From: Desulfobacterales bacterium
GTDB taxonomy: Bacteria > Desulfobacterota > Desulfobacteria > Desulfobacterales > 4be13
Assembly: GCA_029934695.1 (NCBI GenBank)
Contig: JAOZLU010000354.1
Span: 1 to 7,341 of the forward strand
DNA length: 7,341 nt
Reading direction: 5' to 3'
Part shown: one piece after another, positions 6,946-7,341 of the stretch
Layout of the letters: each line of letters starts with the position of its first letter
Position numbering within the stretch: position 1 is the stretch's first letter
Program-made: the position numbers and the translations under genes
Notes under the pieces: generated by a model
Told to the model about the DNA's origin: nothing
The model's database searches: none
The model's input: only the letters and a program-made list of their open reading frames with translations

Positions 6946-7077
6946 ATGAGTAACATATCAGACAGTGATTATGTGAGCTTCTTATTTCGCCTTGCCGGAA
7001 ACTGGCCGGGTGATTGTGGAAAAACAGGAAAAACCCGGCAGGTGCAAATCAGTTGCCGGATATTTGTCAAAGGATAG
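6946..7077 (+). CDS. Small orphan ORF, 43 aa, unknown
   Basis: ATG at 6946 has AGAGG 5 bases upstream and the frame runs to TAG at 7075-7077. The product begins MSNISDSDYVSFLFRLAGNW and becomes basic (GKTGKTRQVQ) before ending RIFVKG. The FRLAGNW part coincides with the right copy of the 21-base direct repeat. No family is recognised, and there is no membrane segment or obvious fold. It sits 92 bases after res and 21 bases before the next ATPase start. It could be a small leader gene or, more likely, a fragment of a decayed gene. Confidence 0.25.
   Translation: MSNISDSDYVSFLFRLAGNWPGDCGKTGKTRQVQISCRIFVKG
6985..7005 (+). repeat. Direct repeat, right copy (20/21 to 352-372)
   Basis: Same-orientation partner of the copy at 352-372, about 6.6 kb away. 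It shares TTTCGCCTTGCCGGAAA and a terminal TGG, differing only by C for T. It lies inside the 43-codon ORF, before the second ATPase gene. Similarity fades quickly on both sides, so the repeat is short. Confidence 0.6.
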
Positions 7078-7098
7078 CTTTAAATACGGAGACTTCAA

Positions 7099-7341
7099 AT
7101 GACAGTAAGTTCTCTCAGAGTACAGAATTATAAATTGCTGAAAGACCTCGAAACAGAAAAACTGGGGCAGATAAACCTGCTCGTCGGTAAAAATGACAGC
7201 GGCAAGAGTACTGTCCTGGAATGCCTGAGATTCTCGCATCAGGGGGAAATCCTTCTGTCATAAACGAAATAGTTGAGGAACATGACGAACAGATAATGAT
7301 GCAGACCGGAGGCATATTTGACTCCGTATCTGTTTCGCCAA
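7099..7341 (+). pseudogene. AAA-family (OLD/AAA_15-like) ATPase, 5' part, single-base frameshift, runs off window
   Basis: The ATG at 7099 follows CGGAGA at good spacing. The protein starts with the usual strand VSSLRVQNYKLLKD and has Walker A GKNDSGKST at residues 30-38, as in RecF/OLD-like ATPases common in defence loci. The frame then ends at TAA 7261-7263 after 54 codons. From about 7236 the frame one base back (-1) reads ASGGNPSVINEIVEEHDEQ and stays open to the window edge, the natural continuation for this family. One base is thus missing between about 7233 and 7245, most simply from the G5 run at 7242-7246 or near TTCTCG. It is a broken gene, a phase-variable tract or a sequencing error. 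The C-terminal part with Walker B lies outside the window, so subfamily and partner genes cannot be named. Confidence 0.72.

Noticed and set aside
7005..7039. Inverted repeat GCCGGGT / ACCCGGC with 21-base loop
   Set aside because: The stem has only 7 pairs, the loop is long, no T-tract follows and it lies within the small ORF. Not enough to call a terminator or regulatory hairpin.
1..7341. CRISPR array, tRNA, rRNA or transposase gene
   Set aside because: No regularly spaced repeats, no tRNA-like or rRNA-like segments, and no transposase or integrase motifs were seen on either strand.

Overview
The window looks like part of a bacterial accessory (defence-island) region. It has moderate GC by eye, purine-rich Shine-Dalgarno sequences ahead of most genes, and only restriction, ATPase and toxin-like families with no housekeeping genes. 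A Gram-negative host is likely. The mixed codon use would suit an anaerobic proteobacterial or Desulfobacterota genome, but nothing here fixes the taxon.

Layout. Bases 1-424 have no convincing plus-strand gene. The minus strand holds an open frame of about 129 codons that runs off the left edge, has no ATG near its 5' end, and may be a gene remnant. Bases 425-3682 are a tight three-gene plus-strand cassette: a DUF262 (ParB/GmrS-like) protein with the DGLQR motif, an AAA/RecF-like ATPase with a DUF3696-type C-terminus, and a 287-residue protein of unknown function whose last ~65 residues resemble the RelE/HigB toxin fold. Bases 3803-6853 encode a complete type III restriction subunit (Res: SF2 helicase plus PD-ExK nuclease).

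The main oddity is at 3702-3791. Between the cassette and res lie the last ~29 codons of a type III modification methylase (Mod), with no Mod body anywhere in the window. The cassette therefore abuts a decapitated Mod tail, and Res has no local partner. A second, frameshifted copy of the same Mod-tail signature (D-A-G-Y ... K-D-D ... V-K-N) appears just downstream of res at 6891-6924. A 21-base direct repeat with one mismatch (352-372 and 6985-7005) brackets cassette plus res.

Bases 6854-7098 hold the decayed tail, a weak stem-loop and a 43-codon orphan ORF. From 7099 a second AAA/OLD-like ATPase begins with a clear Walker A motif. It is broken by a single-base frameshift near a G5 tract and continues off the right edge.

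How they may work together (inference). The DUF262 protein and the DUF3696 ATPase would form a sensor/nuclease pair. The third protein could be a toxin-like effector or regulator. Res, cut off from Mod, is either a stranded leftover of a type III R-M operon, relies on a Mod elsewhere, or has been adopted by the new cassette.
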